From Candidatus Zhuqueibacterota bacterium (GTDB taxonomy: Bacteria; Zhuqueibacterota; Zhuqueibacteria; Residuimicrobiales; Residuimicrobiaceae): a stretch of DNA of 42,753 nucleotides. The notes under the pieces are model-generated. The model saw only the letters and a list, made by a program, of their open reading frames with translations. It made no database searches and was not told the origin of the DNA. Positions 8,501-17,700 of this stretch are shown here, in pieces (position 1 is the first letter of the stretch; the number at the start of each line of letters is the position of its first letter). Made by a program: the position numbers and the translations under genes. The stretch spans positions 1-42,753 of the forward strand of contig CAUJEL010000082.1 in the NCBI GenBank assembly GCA_963169875.1, read 5' to 3'.

Positions 8501-9461
8501 CTTTGCAGAGGGTTTTTCCCCCTTCGTCGAGCACCGGATAAACGATATCAATGACTTCTTCACCGGAAGTGAATTTGTAGGTATAGACATCTTGCTCAAT
8601 GCTCCTGGCGTCCGCGGGTTGGTCATAATGTTCCAGTACCAGGCCGTCTTCGCTGCTGGCCAGGATGAAACCATTGTTATCGATGATGAATGCGCGATAA
8701 AGGATATCGCGGTACTCGGACATTTGCAGGGTATTGATGCCGCGGGCCGTATGAGCCAGGATGTCAATGTCGTCGGGTAGATTGGTGCCGTCGATCAGGT
8801 TTTGCCGCACCGTTTCGTTGAGCTGCTGCTGCATATTGGTGGAGACATCACTGGCCAGTACGGAAAGTGCGGTGCGGCCGCGCACCAGATAATCATCGGT
8901 TATGGCCTCTTCGCGCCGGAAAAAATAATAGAAATAGATGCTGAGGAGAAAAACCGTGAAAACGGCCATGGCAACGAACCAATATCGGGCCTTGAGATTC
9001 AACGAGAGCGAGGGCACCACCATGCGGCGCTTGCGCGCAACATCGCGATACTTGGACAGCCACAGCTCATTGCCTTCTTCTGTTTTGCGATAATCGATCT
9101 CGTCCAGAAGCCGGCGCATGATAAAAATGCCCAGTCCGCCTTTTTTGCCGATATCGACGTAGCGCTGCAGATCGGGATCGCTGACCTGTCTTGGGTCAAA
9201 ATATTTGCCCTGGTCGATCAGGACGATGGTCAAGCAGTTTTTCTTGACGATGGCGCGAATGGTGATGTTGCCTTCCCAGTCGCGATAGGCGTGTTTGATG
9301 ATATTGGTGGCGGCTTCATCGATGGATAGCTTGAAAGCGTTAATCACCCTTTCGGAGAACCCATGGCGGTGGCCTACTTTGGTGACAAAATCCCGCAATT
9401 CTCCGAGATACTCAATTTTTGCCGGGACTTTTAGCTGCTCTTTTAATACACTCTGAAACAA
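5529..9461 (-). CDS. Fused RsbW-type kinase, membrane sensor, SpoIIE/RsbU phosphatase, HTH and TPR protein
   Basis: A 1310-aa protein with both enzymes of a partner switch. Residues 1-140 are a GHKL anti-sigma kinase (N box DEAATNIIKHAY 48-59, D93-Q-G95, glycine loop GKKGGLGIFIM 105-115). Membrane segments at about 157-181 and 344-365 flank an extracytoplasmic sensor region of about 160 aa, followed by HAMP (365-415) and a short coiled coil. Residues 445-665 are a PP2C phosphatase with its metal-site motifs: GGDYYDF (459-465), VADVSGKGVPG (477-487), YTDG (603-606), SDDIT (656-660). Residues 672-795 contain two HTH-like segments resembling those of IS3-type transposases. Residues 800-1190 are acidic and probably disordered; 1190-1290 are TPRs. 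The start is TTG at 9461 with AGGGGA about 9 nt upstream; no ATG is close. It begins 3 nt after the PorV-like gene. The likely substrate is the STAS protein next door. Confidence 0.9.
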   Translation of the reverse strand: MFQSVLKEQLKVPAKIEYLGELRDFVTKVGHRHGFSERVINAFKLSIDEAATNIIKHAYRDWEGNITIRAIVKKNCLTIVLIDQGKYFDPRQVSDPDLQRYVDIGKKGGLGIFIMRRLLDEIDYRKTEEGNELWLSKYRDVARKRRMVVPSLSLNLKARYWFVAMAVFTVFLLSIYFYYFFRREEAITDDYLVRGRTALSVLASDVSTNMQQQLNETVRQNLIDGTNLPDDIDILAHTARGINTLQMSEYRDILYRAFIIDNNGFILASSEDGLVLEHYDQPADARSIEQDVYTYKFTSGEEVIDIVYPVLDEGGKTLCKAHFLIQYNSVRSDISRARWSDLNLTGLVWLIGAAGLFLLIYLVMNPFRRLSEWVKQLGQPGVADEMDIDASTEIGEIAQAFSDITLKLRESQVNLAEQERLQKEMQVAQEIQQTLLPSEFPEIEGYQLDTYYAAAKEVGGDYYDFVEVDKDTLGIVVADVSGKGVPGSLVMTMIRTALRTEARGIKDAAEVLARVNEFVVNDMKKGMFVTLFYVIIDSKRRRLNYASAGHNPMILYRPSRKKTYYLNPHGFPIGISLPDKNLFRNTIESDTLSLNEGDILLMYTDGITEAMNRRRQLYGEERFLNVIREYGNQQASDFVEKLHEDLLSFTEGTAQSDDITLVAIKEQSTAEKIELDRAKRVYARLQQGSNIREACEAEGLSTYAYYSKYKELFEGGKVEELETGEIESIESKHLSIEEKTKLYDIIMRHPEYGAKKIAEELLTERYGFLELAPAKIYEELVRAKLNTKELREAFVNRGGKKRRPKPPGTPMLTLDGRVIIQKGGLADLPDEGEESPDERAAPPRRLHAAAGKPIPHPQEEQSPQPETTSVPPRGEDEYQGRNILSIGIDELMNTPMEDLFDKRYNGMPPETEAVTAVVAEQLEDNADKPTAENDLSLEELGFSYAGSESRENAPAAQNELDQGAGPGAFADSQIAEEEQAAAPEALTLPPAAEHEAQSSSDEFDFAAMLNEGGGLEDPFAQQHDNELFPKPPAEDAEIVQEEAIHVDDAADFAADLAPALSDAFDEFLEMDDEQRLINNATGELESDIVDQILQSEIADRINRESQPETPAEDLSWTLKEPDPEEAVPDRTERSEHRLSFDELIDLLSTDPAPEEKWAQSGSGNGHGQKPAEGEGHGESGAYHASDPERDRALAQALSLFLTEEFEQTIDICKSILSRHGDDGQIRALLGQSYFRTQRYREAAQQFRLLLKIDPKNRDAHEKLGVIYANQGAFPQAIYYWEQLLQISPDRRDIRDSIQRAKRFMNQSEST
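7077..7448 (-). other. Transposase-like HTH segments inside the kinase/phosphatase
   Basis: This stretch encodes residues 672-795. The first part (RAKRVYARLQQGSNIREACEA then GLSTYAYYSKYKELF) looks like the helix-turn-helix of IS3 OrfA-type proteins. The second (MRHPEYGAKKIAEELL, then KIYEELVRAKL) looks like the HTH_21-type region before an IS3 integrase core. No catalytic DDE core follows, and the reading frame is intact on both sides. It therefore reads as an incorporated DNA-binding or protein-binding unit, not an insertion. Confidence 0.55.
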
Positions 9462-9464
9462 ATT

Positions 9465-11459
9465 TTATCTTCCCCTGGTCTGACTGCCCTGGGTGTTTGT
9501 TTGCCTCTGTAAATTTTCACGCGCCGAATCAAGCGCTTTCAGGATTGTTTTATTCAAGGGTTGCAGTTTGCGCGCTTCTTCAAAGTACTGAACCGCCTCT
9601 TCATATTTGTGCTGGCCGTATGCATTGACCCCTTTTCTGTAAACTTCGCGAACATTGTCCGGCATGACCATCTCTTTGGCATTTGCACGCGCATCCGCTT
9701 CCCGGAATCGTTCCTGCAGGGATTGATTGCCCGGATCATAGCGCAGCGCTTCCCGATACAGGGACGCCGCCTCAGCCCAGTTTTGATTCATTTCCTGCGA
9801 TTTCGCCCGGCGAATGAGATCCTCCCGGCTCAACCTGCTTTCAATGGTGGATATCTGACCCGCCAGAAATGTTTCAATGTCCGGAATACCTCGCGCCAGC
9901 TGCCGCGCCTGATTATACAGCGTTATGGCATCGTAACCGCGATCCTGAAGCTGCAGTTGACGCGCGCGTTCCGCCAGATCTCTGATCTTTTTCCGCAGCT
10001 GCTCATCGGCATTCTTGCGCAACAACTGCACACGCTCACTGGTCGAATCAATGGCCAGGGCCTGATCACACTGGATCAGGGCTTCCGGGAAATCCTCCAG
10101 ACTGAAAGCATTGAGCGCTTTCTGATAATGCTCTTCAATGAGAAGATTGTTGCGCTTGATGCGCATTTCTTCTTCATTGCGGGCGAGAATTTCCGCTTCC
10201 TCTTTGCGGCGCTGCTCCTCCAGTGCCGCATTGATCTGTTGCTGCAATTTTCTCGCGTCTTCCAGGTCCGGATCATTGCCGGTCACATCATAAAAAAGCA
10301 CCTTGCTGATCGCCGCATAGGCGCCGGTATAATCGTTGCGCGCAAACAAAACCCGCGCCCGGCTTTGGCCGGAGACGATCGCCTGGGAACGTTCTTCACG
10401 CCGTTTCGCAGCCAATTCGGCTTCAATCCTTTGTGCCTCGCGCTCGCGATAATCGGCCAGGCGTTGTTCGCGGCCTTTGCCGATATTCAAAACCGCCGAC
10501 ATGCGATGGCTGCCGGCGATCAATGCGTCGCTTCCGGTCCAATACGAATAATCGAAAGCAACACCCGCAATTTTGGCGCCGCCACCGAAGGTCATCTGAT
10601 CGCCATAGAATCCTGTTCTGAGAAAAATCGTATTCTCATAGCCGTATTCAAGCCCCATGCGCAGTTGGCCCGGCATGGTCTTGGTTTTATCATACTCCAG
10701 CGCTATTTGTATCCCACTGGATCCCCCGCCCAAACCTATCTTTTTCCCCATGCCAAAACGGTACATGCGCGGTGTGCTTTCCCTGCTTTCGACGGCACGA
10801 ATGGAACGCTGCAGCAGGTTTTGGATGTTCAGGGCAAAACTCAAATCTTTTAACAGTGGAGCGGACGAGGCCGGGGTCAACAACAACCCTGCATCAGCGC
10901 CCAACGCCGACTCGGATAACGACGCGACGCTGCCGCTGCCTGCGTCCGGATAACCTGGCAGGGTGGCTCTTTCCACTTTGACCGTGGTGCCAATGGACCA
11001 CCATGGTGCCGGGCGATAACCATATCCAAATAAAAACAGCGTTCTTCCATAGGAGAGGCTGCCCAGCTTGATCGGGTAGAGATCATCGTAAATATCAATG
11101 TCCGGCGTCGACAGGCTCAGCACGCCGATGCTGAATGTGCCAATGAACAGCGTTGGATGGGCATACGCCAGATAGCTGTATTGTGTGCCAGCCAGCAAGT
11201 TGGTATAGTAGACGCCCAGACTCATGTGCTGCACATTCTGCAGCGCGGCTGGATTCCAATACAAGGCAAATGGATCATCCGCGCTCGCCACATACGCGCC
11301 ACCCATGGCCAGGGCACGAGCGCCAACCGGGAAATCGAATATATCATTGGCCCCGCCCCAGGCATGTTCCTGCTGTACGCCCTGAGCAAAAGCGCCGGCA
11401 ACAAACACAACGGCCAAAACAAGGCTAAAGGTAAGGTATTTTATTTTTGTTTGATTCAC
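9465..11459 (-). CDS. PorV/PorQ-family outer membrane protein with C-terminal TPR region
   Basis: An exported protein: signal peptide 1-26 ending AGAFAQ. The barrel region (about 30-328) opens with the family signature GARALAMGGAYVASADDPFA then YWNPAAL, and has alternating beta-strand patterns to VLNIGKG. A charged coiled coil (330-365, AELAAKRREER) leads to TPR-like repeats (370-660). PorV and PorQ work in type IX secretion, PorV as a shuttle for secreted cargo. That role is family knowledge; this member differs by its large TPR extension, which presumably faces the periplasm. The start is GTG at 11459, 21 nt after the stop of the giant secreted protein, with no strong ribosome-binding site, so coupling is likely. 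The TTG of the kinase/phosphatase follows 3 nt after its stop. Confidence 0.87.
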   Translation of the reverse strand: MNQTKIKYLTFSLVLAVVFVAGAFAQGVQQEHAWGGANDIFDFPVGARALAMGGAYVASADDPFALYWNPAALQNVQHMSLGVYYTNLLAGTQYSYLAYAHPTLFIGTFSIGVLSLSTPDIDIYDDLYPIKLGSLSYGRTLFLFGYGYRPAPWWSIGTTVKVERATLPGYPDAGSGSVASLSESALGADAGLLLTPASSAPLLKDLSFALNIQNLLQRSIRAVESRESTPRMYRFGMGKKIGLGGGSSGIQIALEYDKTKTMPGQLRMGLEYGYENTIFLRTGFYGDQMTFGGGAKIAGVAFDYSYWTGSDALIAGSHRMSAVLNIGKGREQRLADYREREAQRIEAELAAKRREERSQAIVSGQSRARVLFARNDYTGAYAAISKVLFYDVTGNDPDLEDARKLQQQINAALEEQRRKEEAEILARNEEEMRIKRNNLLIEEHYQKALNAFSLEDFPEALIQCDQALAIDSTSERVQLLRKNADEQLRKKIRDLAERARQLQLQDRGYDAITLYNQARQLARGIPDIETFLAGQISTIESRLSREDLIRRAKSQEMNQNWAEAASLYREALRYDPGNQSLQERFREADARANAKEMVMPDNVREVYRKGVNAYGQHKYEEAVQYFEEARKLQPLNKTILKALDSARENLQRQTNTQGSQTRGR

Positions 11460-11480
11460 AATAGCAAAATGCCCAAAAAA

Positions 11481-11795
11481 TTATTTTATCACGGCGATCT
11501 TGGTGACCGCCACTTTGCCATCTTCTGTTTTAAGATAGGCGAGATAAACTCCGTTCATCACTTTATCGCCGCGGCCGTTGCGTCCGTCCCAGGTGATGTC
11601 ATCCTGATGCACGCCTGCACTGGTTTGCCGGGGATGCGCCGCTTTGGTGAATTCCCAGGCATAGACCAGATCCCCGGTCAGAGTAAAAATCTTCAGTTGA
11701 AAATCGCCAGCTTCCTGCAAATAATATACAAATTTCGTGACCGGCCGGCTGGATGTTCCAAAGGGATTGGGATAATTGCAAAAAGATTCTTCGAG
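11481..11795 (-). other. C-terminal FlgD-like/type IX sorting-like domain
   Basis: Encodes about residues 3477-3580 of the giant protein. YPNPF, the LxIFTLTGDLV strand, WDGRNGRGDKVMNGVYL and a terminal KIAVIK strand are the hallmarks of this C-terminal domain in FCB secreted proteins. It is the main sequence evidence that the giant protein is a type IX-like cargo. Confidence 0.75.
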
Positions 11796-14700
11796 CGCAT
11801 CTTCGACGATCACCAGCGTGCCCGAGTTATACCCCAGATATTGCACCGGCGCCAGAGTCGAATCCATGATGCCCAGGCGGCTGTGATAAATGGCATCGCG
11901 CGCTATGATGGCTGATGAAGAATCGATCGACACGGTAAAATCGCTGATTTGCGCCGCGGCCGCGATATCCACAATCAGATCGAACTTGTACTCGTCGGCC
12001 GCACGGATCGTATCCGGCGTCGCCGATGTAAAATGGAGAACCACTTCCGGGCTGTTACCCGGTGAGGTGTTTTCTGCGATTACTCTTGTGGGTTGATCAT
12101 GCTCCACAGCGGCAATGCGGCTGATGACCGATCTCGCGGCAACCGCCGCGCCGCTTCTGTTTTTAATCTTCACCCTGACGGTATCCAGCAGTGACTTGGT
12201 CCCAACCGATTCATCTTTATTCTGCAACGACACCCCCAACAGAGGGATTGCTTTGCCACCGCGCAGAGTGACAGAGGCCGGCTTTACAGCGAAGGATTTG
12301 ATGACCATGAATCCGGATTGCGGCTGCACCAGAACCATCGCCGAGTCGGCCACAATATCTGCATCGGTTCCTGAAAGCAAGTCTTTGGGAGGACGCGTGA
12401 GTTTTACGACCAGCGTGTCCGCATCCGGGCTCACGTTTTCAGGGGCTTTTATCCGCCATGTCCATTGCTTCGCGTCCGTGGTCACCGATTTATCGTTCCT
12501 GGTGGTATAGCCAGGCGGCAGCCGCAACTGCATCTGGTAGGTGCCATAATAATCGGCGGTACCCAGGTTCTGCAGCGTAGAGGAGAGATCAAATTCATTG
12601 CCGATACTAATCGGTACCACCACCTCCGGCGGCTGCTCATTTATTTGCGCCCGCATTTCAACCCGCGCACGCTGCACGACATAGATCGGGTAACTGATTC
12701 GCGAAAAATCGGTTACCGCACTCAAGCCGGAATTGGCGTCTTTGGGCAAATCAAGGACACTGAACCAGATATCAAAAAGCGTATCCTGGCTCGCCGCCGG
12801 GGCGCGCAAATTCCACACCAGACTGTCAAGGCCGCTTTTTACCAGCGTTTCCCCCTCTGTAATGAAGGAAGAGGGAACAAACAGCTGCACACGGGGCACG
12901 TCTGCCGGATTCGGCAAAGCGGTATCGGATTGATGGTTGATGTATAACGTCAACTGGAAATCCGATTTGCTGGAAATCATATTGGTCAAACCCGCGGGCG
13001 CGGAAATGCGCGCACTGAAATTGAATTTCGTTCGCGGCTGCGTCGTTACGGTGATGTTGCTGCTGCTATTGGGCACGATCGGAGTGCCGGAGCGATAGTC
13101 TTTCGCGCTCACGGTAAGGGATATGGCATTGTTCGCCGCGGGTTCCGCGGGCGCGATCATATTCCATTTCACGACCTGGTTCGGGCCCGCGGGTACGGAT
13201 ACCGCCGGGTTATTGGTCTGGAATCCGCCTGTGAAGCCGATCTCCGCCATCATTTCCTTGACATTAGTAGAGGTGATGGTCGCTGTAATGTCAAAGCTCT
13301 GTCCCGCGGAGACCGTGCGATCTGTTGCCCCTGTCGGGCTGCTGATATAAAAGTTTTTCAACTGCACAACGCCACGCGGCTCCGTGCGTACATTCAGGTA
13401 ACTTGCCCCTTTACCGATATTTGCAGGGATGTTGGTATTGGTGTCCTGCGGCGCTTCTGTGATTTCAGCATAGATGGCGCGGCTGTCGAGAATGGTTGTA
13501 TTCGAGGCCCTGACGGCCCAACTGATGTCTGATCCAATGGTGAATGTTTGCACCGAATCGCCTGCGTTCAAGCGCAGTCCGCTTCTTTGCAGATGCAGCG
13601 TGACCTTTCCGCGGCCATTGACTTTTGCCGCGCCCTGATTAGTGACCAGCGTTTTCAACGTGGCCAGCTGATCCGTGGAAAAATTGGCCTGGCCATTTTC
13701 CATGACGCCATCCACTGGATCGCTCACAATCAGGAAATCAAGATACAGACTGGCCCGTTCTACAATTTTGTTGATCGTCACATTTTTCTGAATCGTTTGC
13801 CAACCGTCCGCCGAAAGACCCTTGGCCTCAGCCATAAAGATCCTTGGAATATCTGTCCCGGTTTCCGGCATCTGTATGCGCCAATAAACGGTGTCAGGAT
13901 TGGTCAAGATGGGCTGTGTTTCACTGCTCAGCAGTGAAAAAACCGGATCGCTTGGCAGAACAATCCTCACGCTCTTGTTCTCGATATTGCTGGTCGCGTG
14001 AACAACGGCGCGCAACGTCAACTGCTGCCCGGTTGACACCTCTCCATCTCGCGCCCCTTTCGGGGAATCGATGATGAAATCGAGGGTTAACCCGGAGCGC
14101 AGCGTGGTGAACACCAGGCTGGTTTGCATTTTTTCGGCAGCGGCCGCCTGCTTTTCGTTCTCATCCTGGGGTATTTGCGTGATCTGTACGCCGATGGCAT
14201 CGCTGAACGAATCGTTGTTCGGCGCCAACAGATGCAGCGTATCCATCACACTGGTCTGGCCCATCGGAATTGAGAACGCCCGCTCCATATCACCGTCGGC
14301 GAGCGCATAGTTTTTACCAGCCGGGAGCTGAAGCGTGAATTTCCCACTGCTCAAGGCTGCGGTACCCAGATTGAGCAATTTGACATGGACCGTGAAAAAT
14401 TGTCCGGCTGTTAGTATGCTGTCCTGACCGGATTCGCGCATGAGTTGAACATCAACTTTGGCCGGATTTTGAATGCGCATCAGGGCGATGGCATCGGTCG
14501 GCCGTGCCGGCTCCCGAACCTCCGCCGGCAACTGGGATCCCTCGGCTTTTGCCGAAAGTATCCTTGCCGTCCAGGTCTCGGTGCGCTCCCGCAGCAGCGC
14601 CTCCCAGCTGTCATCGGTGACCACCTGAAATTTGACGCTGTCTCTGCTGCCTTTGCCGATATGACCGATGACCAGAACAGGTTGAATGATGCTGGAAGCC

Positions 14701-17700
14701 CCGGCACAGGAGAGTTCTATGCGCACCGAATCAACGCCGGTTATTTCGCTGGTTTCAGCTTCCACCTTGATCTCTGCCAGCCGGCCCCGGTTCACCAGCG
14801 CCCGCCCCAGATTGTCGTAATTTTTGGCCACAACCGAGGTGAGATTGATGCGCACCCAGGAGTAGCTATTAACCGTCATGGTCGTCTTGCCGGTCGCGGT
14901 CATCAGATTGCTTGCGCCCGGAGCTTTATTCTGGTCCGATGCTTGCAGATTAACCCTGACCTCAGCATCCCCGGCAATTTTGCCAACCTGGGTCACGATG
15001 AACAGCAGGCTGTCCTGCCGGCCACCTGCCAATATCAACCCATCCGCACTCACCAGTTTGGCGGGCGCATTGACCTGATAGTAAGTATCGACATTACCCT
15101 GCACCGAGAAAGTTATGTTGGCCGGCGAGATGTTTTCGAATTTCAAGTCTGCCGCGCCGTCATTGATCACCTTCACATAAATCCGCCAATCATTCTGATT
15201 GTCGCCGGCTGTGACATTTGCCGGCGCCGCCACGGATACGATGCGCAGGTTCGCAGCCGCTTCTACGGTGACTGACGTGGAAGAATCCTGCCCCACCCGA
15301 TTCACCGGGGCTGGCGTGCCCGCATTAACCCCTTTGGAAGATCGTATCTCCGAGCCGATATTGACCAGCCCTGGAAGTGTTTCCGCCATGGCCGTGAAAG
15401 TCACCAGACCAGTATCCCCGGATGCGAGGCGCGCCGGCATCACCAGATCATTTTTCGTAAATCTGATGCGGTTTCCCGGCTCTGACACCAGGTGCACTTT
15501 CACCGAATCGATGGCCTCTGTGCCCAGGTTTTTAACATAGACATCCACAGGGAAGGTTTGCTGGTAACTTACCGTTCTATCGGGATTTGGCGTGTTGGCA
15601 TGGGTGTTTATCAACCGCAATTCGGCCGGCCGGTAGATTTTCAACATCACCGTTGAATCCGGCGACAGGGACGCCTTGGCGATGGAACCGTCCTCGCCAA
15701 CAGCTCTGGGAATGTCGGCTGTTAATGTTTCACCCATCAAGTTTTCCAGGGTATCCGCCTGGACCTGAAACGTGATCAAGCGGAAATAATCCGTATCGCT
15801 AACGCCCAAATCGTTGATAACTTGCGGATTTGTACCGAGAATTGTCGACCGCGTGCCGCGCAGGCGCACGTACACGCTGTCCAAAACCTGGCCGCCGTTA
15901 TTTTCAACCCGAACCTGAACATTTAGCCGCTGTCTGGTATTAACATGCACGATGCCCTGGTCATCAACATTATATGCTTTGCCATCGACATTGGTTTGCG
16001 CAATCTGCACGCGCGCAGAAGTCGAGATGAATATTTCATCCTGCCCCGTCTGCGGATTAATGATCCGGGAAGGATCATTGCCGTCCGCCGCACGGAGGCG
16101 CGCGGTGACCGGCATGATCCCGCTGCCGGCTCCGGAGACCGTGACCTCATAGGTGAGTCTCTTCGCGACGCCGAAAGTCAACCGGCGTTCCTCGGCGGAG
16201 AGGACCGGCGCCGCCACCGCAAATCCGGGTCTGAGGGTGATATCGCTGGCCGCCGGGGGTTCCAGCAGGAGCACCCCCTGGCCGCTATTGGCAACATCCA
16301 CATAGATGTACCAGGGCTTGACCGATCCCGAGGGGATGGTGTCTTTTGACGTGCTCACCTGCACAATTTGCAGGATGCCGGGCTGCTGAATGGCCAGGAT
16401 GGCGGTGGTATCCTGTGCTGAGACACCGGGCAGCTGCGTTGCAGATTGGCCCGTATTATGGGCTTCAGAACTGATGATATGTACGGTTAAATTATCAAAG
16501 ACATTGGCCACATTCCCGGCTTTCACGAGCAGCCCCGGCTCGGTCCACTTGCTGGATGCGGCGCGGATGGAATCGATCTGCACTTCCTGTCCATTGGGAA
16601 ACAGCACAAACCCGTCGCCGCGCCAGCCAATTCGTACACGGCGGGCCCAATCTCCTTCGCCGGGATTGGTCACTTTGGCCTGAAGATAAAATTCCTGCCC
16701 TGTGTTGGCGAACGATTTTTGCGGTAAAACCGCGCGGACGCTGTCAATGCGCACTTTCGCCGAATCCTGAACCAGGACGTTCACGGTTTTTCCCAAATCG
16801 CCGCTGTCGACCAGTAAAACCCGGGCAGTGTTGTTTTCAGTCGTCTGAATTCGGACATCGATCTGGAAGGGGCCAAGAACTGCGGGCTCGGCGCTGACGG
16901 ATAGTACGCTCCATTGCAAACTGTCGCTGTGACCGGCATCCAGGAGCAGCGTGTTGCTGCCGAGAAACGCCAGCGGCGGTTGTATGGTATAGAACGCGTC
17001 CCCGTTGGAGAACCGCAGCTGCGTCTGCGCCAGGTCAAGCGTCATCTGGCTGCCGCCGCTGTTGCTCACTCTGGCACGAATGTGCCAGGGGACATTTTGC
17101 CCCCGGGAAACCGTGCTCTGGCTGCTGCTCAAGTCCGCCAACTGCAGTTCAGCCGGCGATTGCACCAGTACATATCCGCTGTTTCCTTCGTTCGTCTGCT
17201 CATCCACCTTGCGGAAAGTCTGCGTCGAATCGGTCAACCAGATGTGGCCTGCGATGGTGACCTGCCCCGGCAGCATGCCGGGACTGATGCCGTTGACACC
17301 ATAGCGAATCGTGGAAGAAGCTGCGCCGCGCAGGTACCGTGAACCATTTATAAAGGTATCCGGATTGCTGACCTGGAAAAGAGCGGAGACGTCTTGCGAG
17401 CCCAGCAGAAAGCTGATCTGGGTGGAGTCGAGAAACATGGTGGCGCTGCCATTGTTGGTGACGTCCAGTTCGATAAACCACGGTTTCGTCTGGCCGATGG
17501 TTGCCGTGGCTGCCAGGCTGCGCAAGGCCGTGATCATCACCTCGCGCGGATCCCCGACCGTGACCATGTTATTCGTCAAGTTGATAATCTGTTCAAAAGG
17601 ATCGCCATTTTGCGCGCCAACAAGGTGCAATTCGGGCGTGTAGCGGCCGGTGCGAAAGTCGATCGGCAGACTCTGGGCATTGAAATAAAGCGTCTGGCTG

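Noticed and set aside
9561-10853. Long plus-strand open frame opposite the PorV-like gene
   Set aside because: It covers the TPR and barrel coding region antisense; the minus-strand protein has a signal peptide and a family signature.
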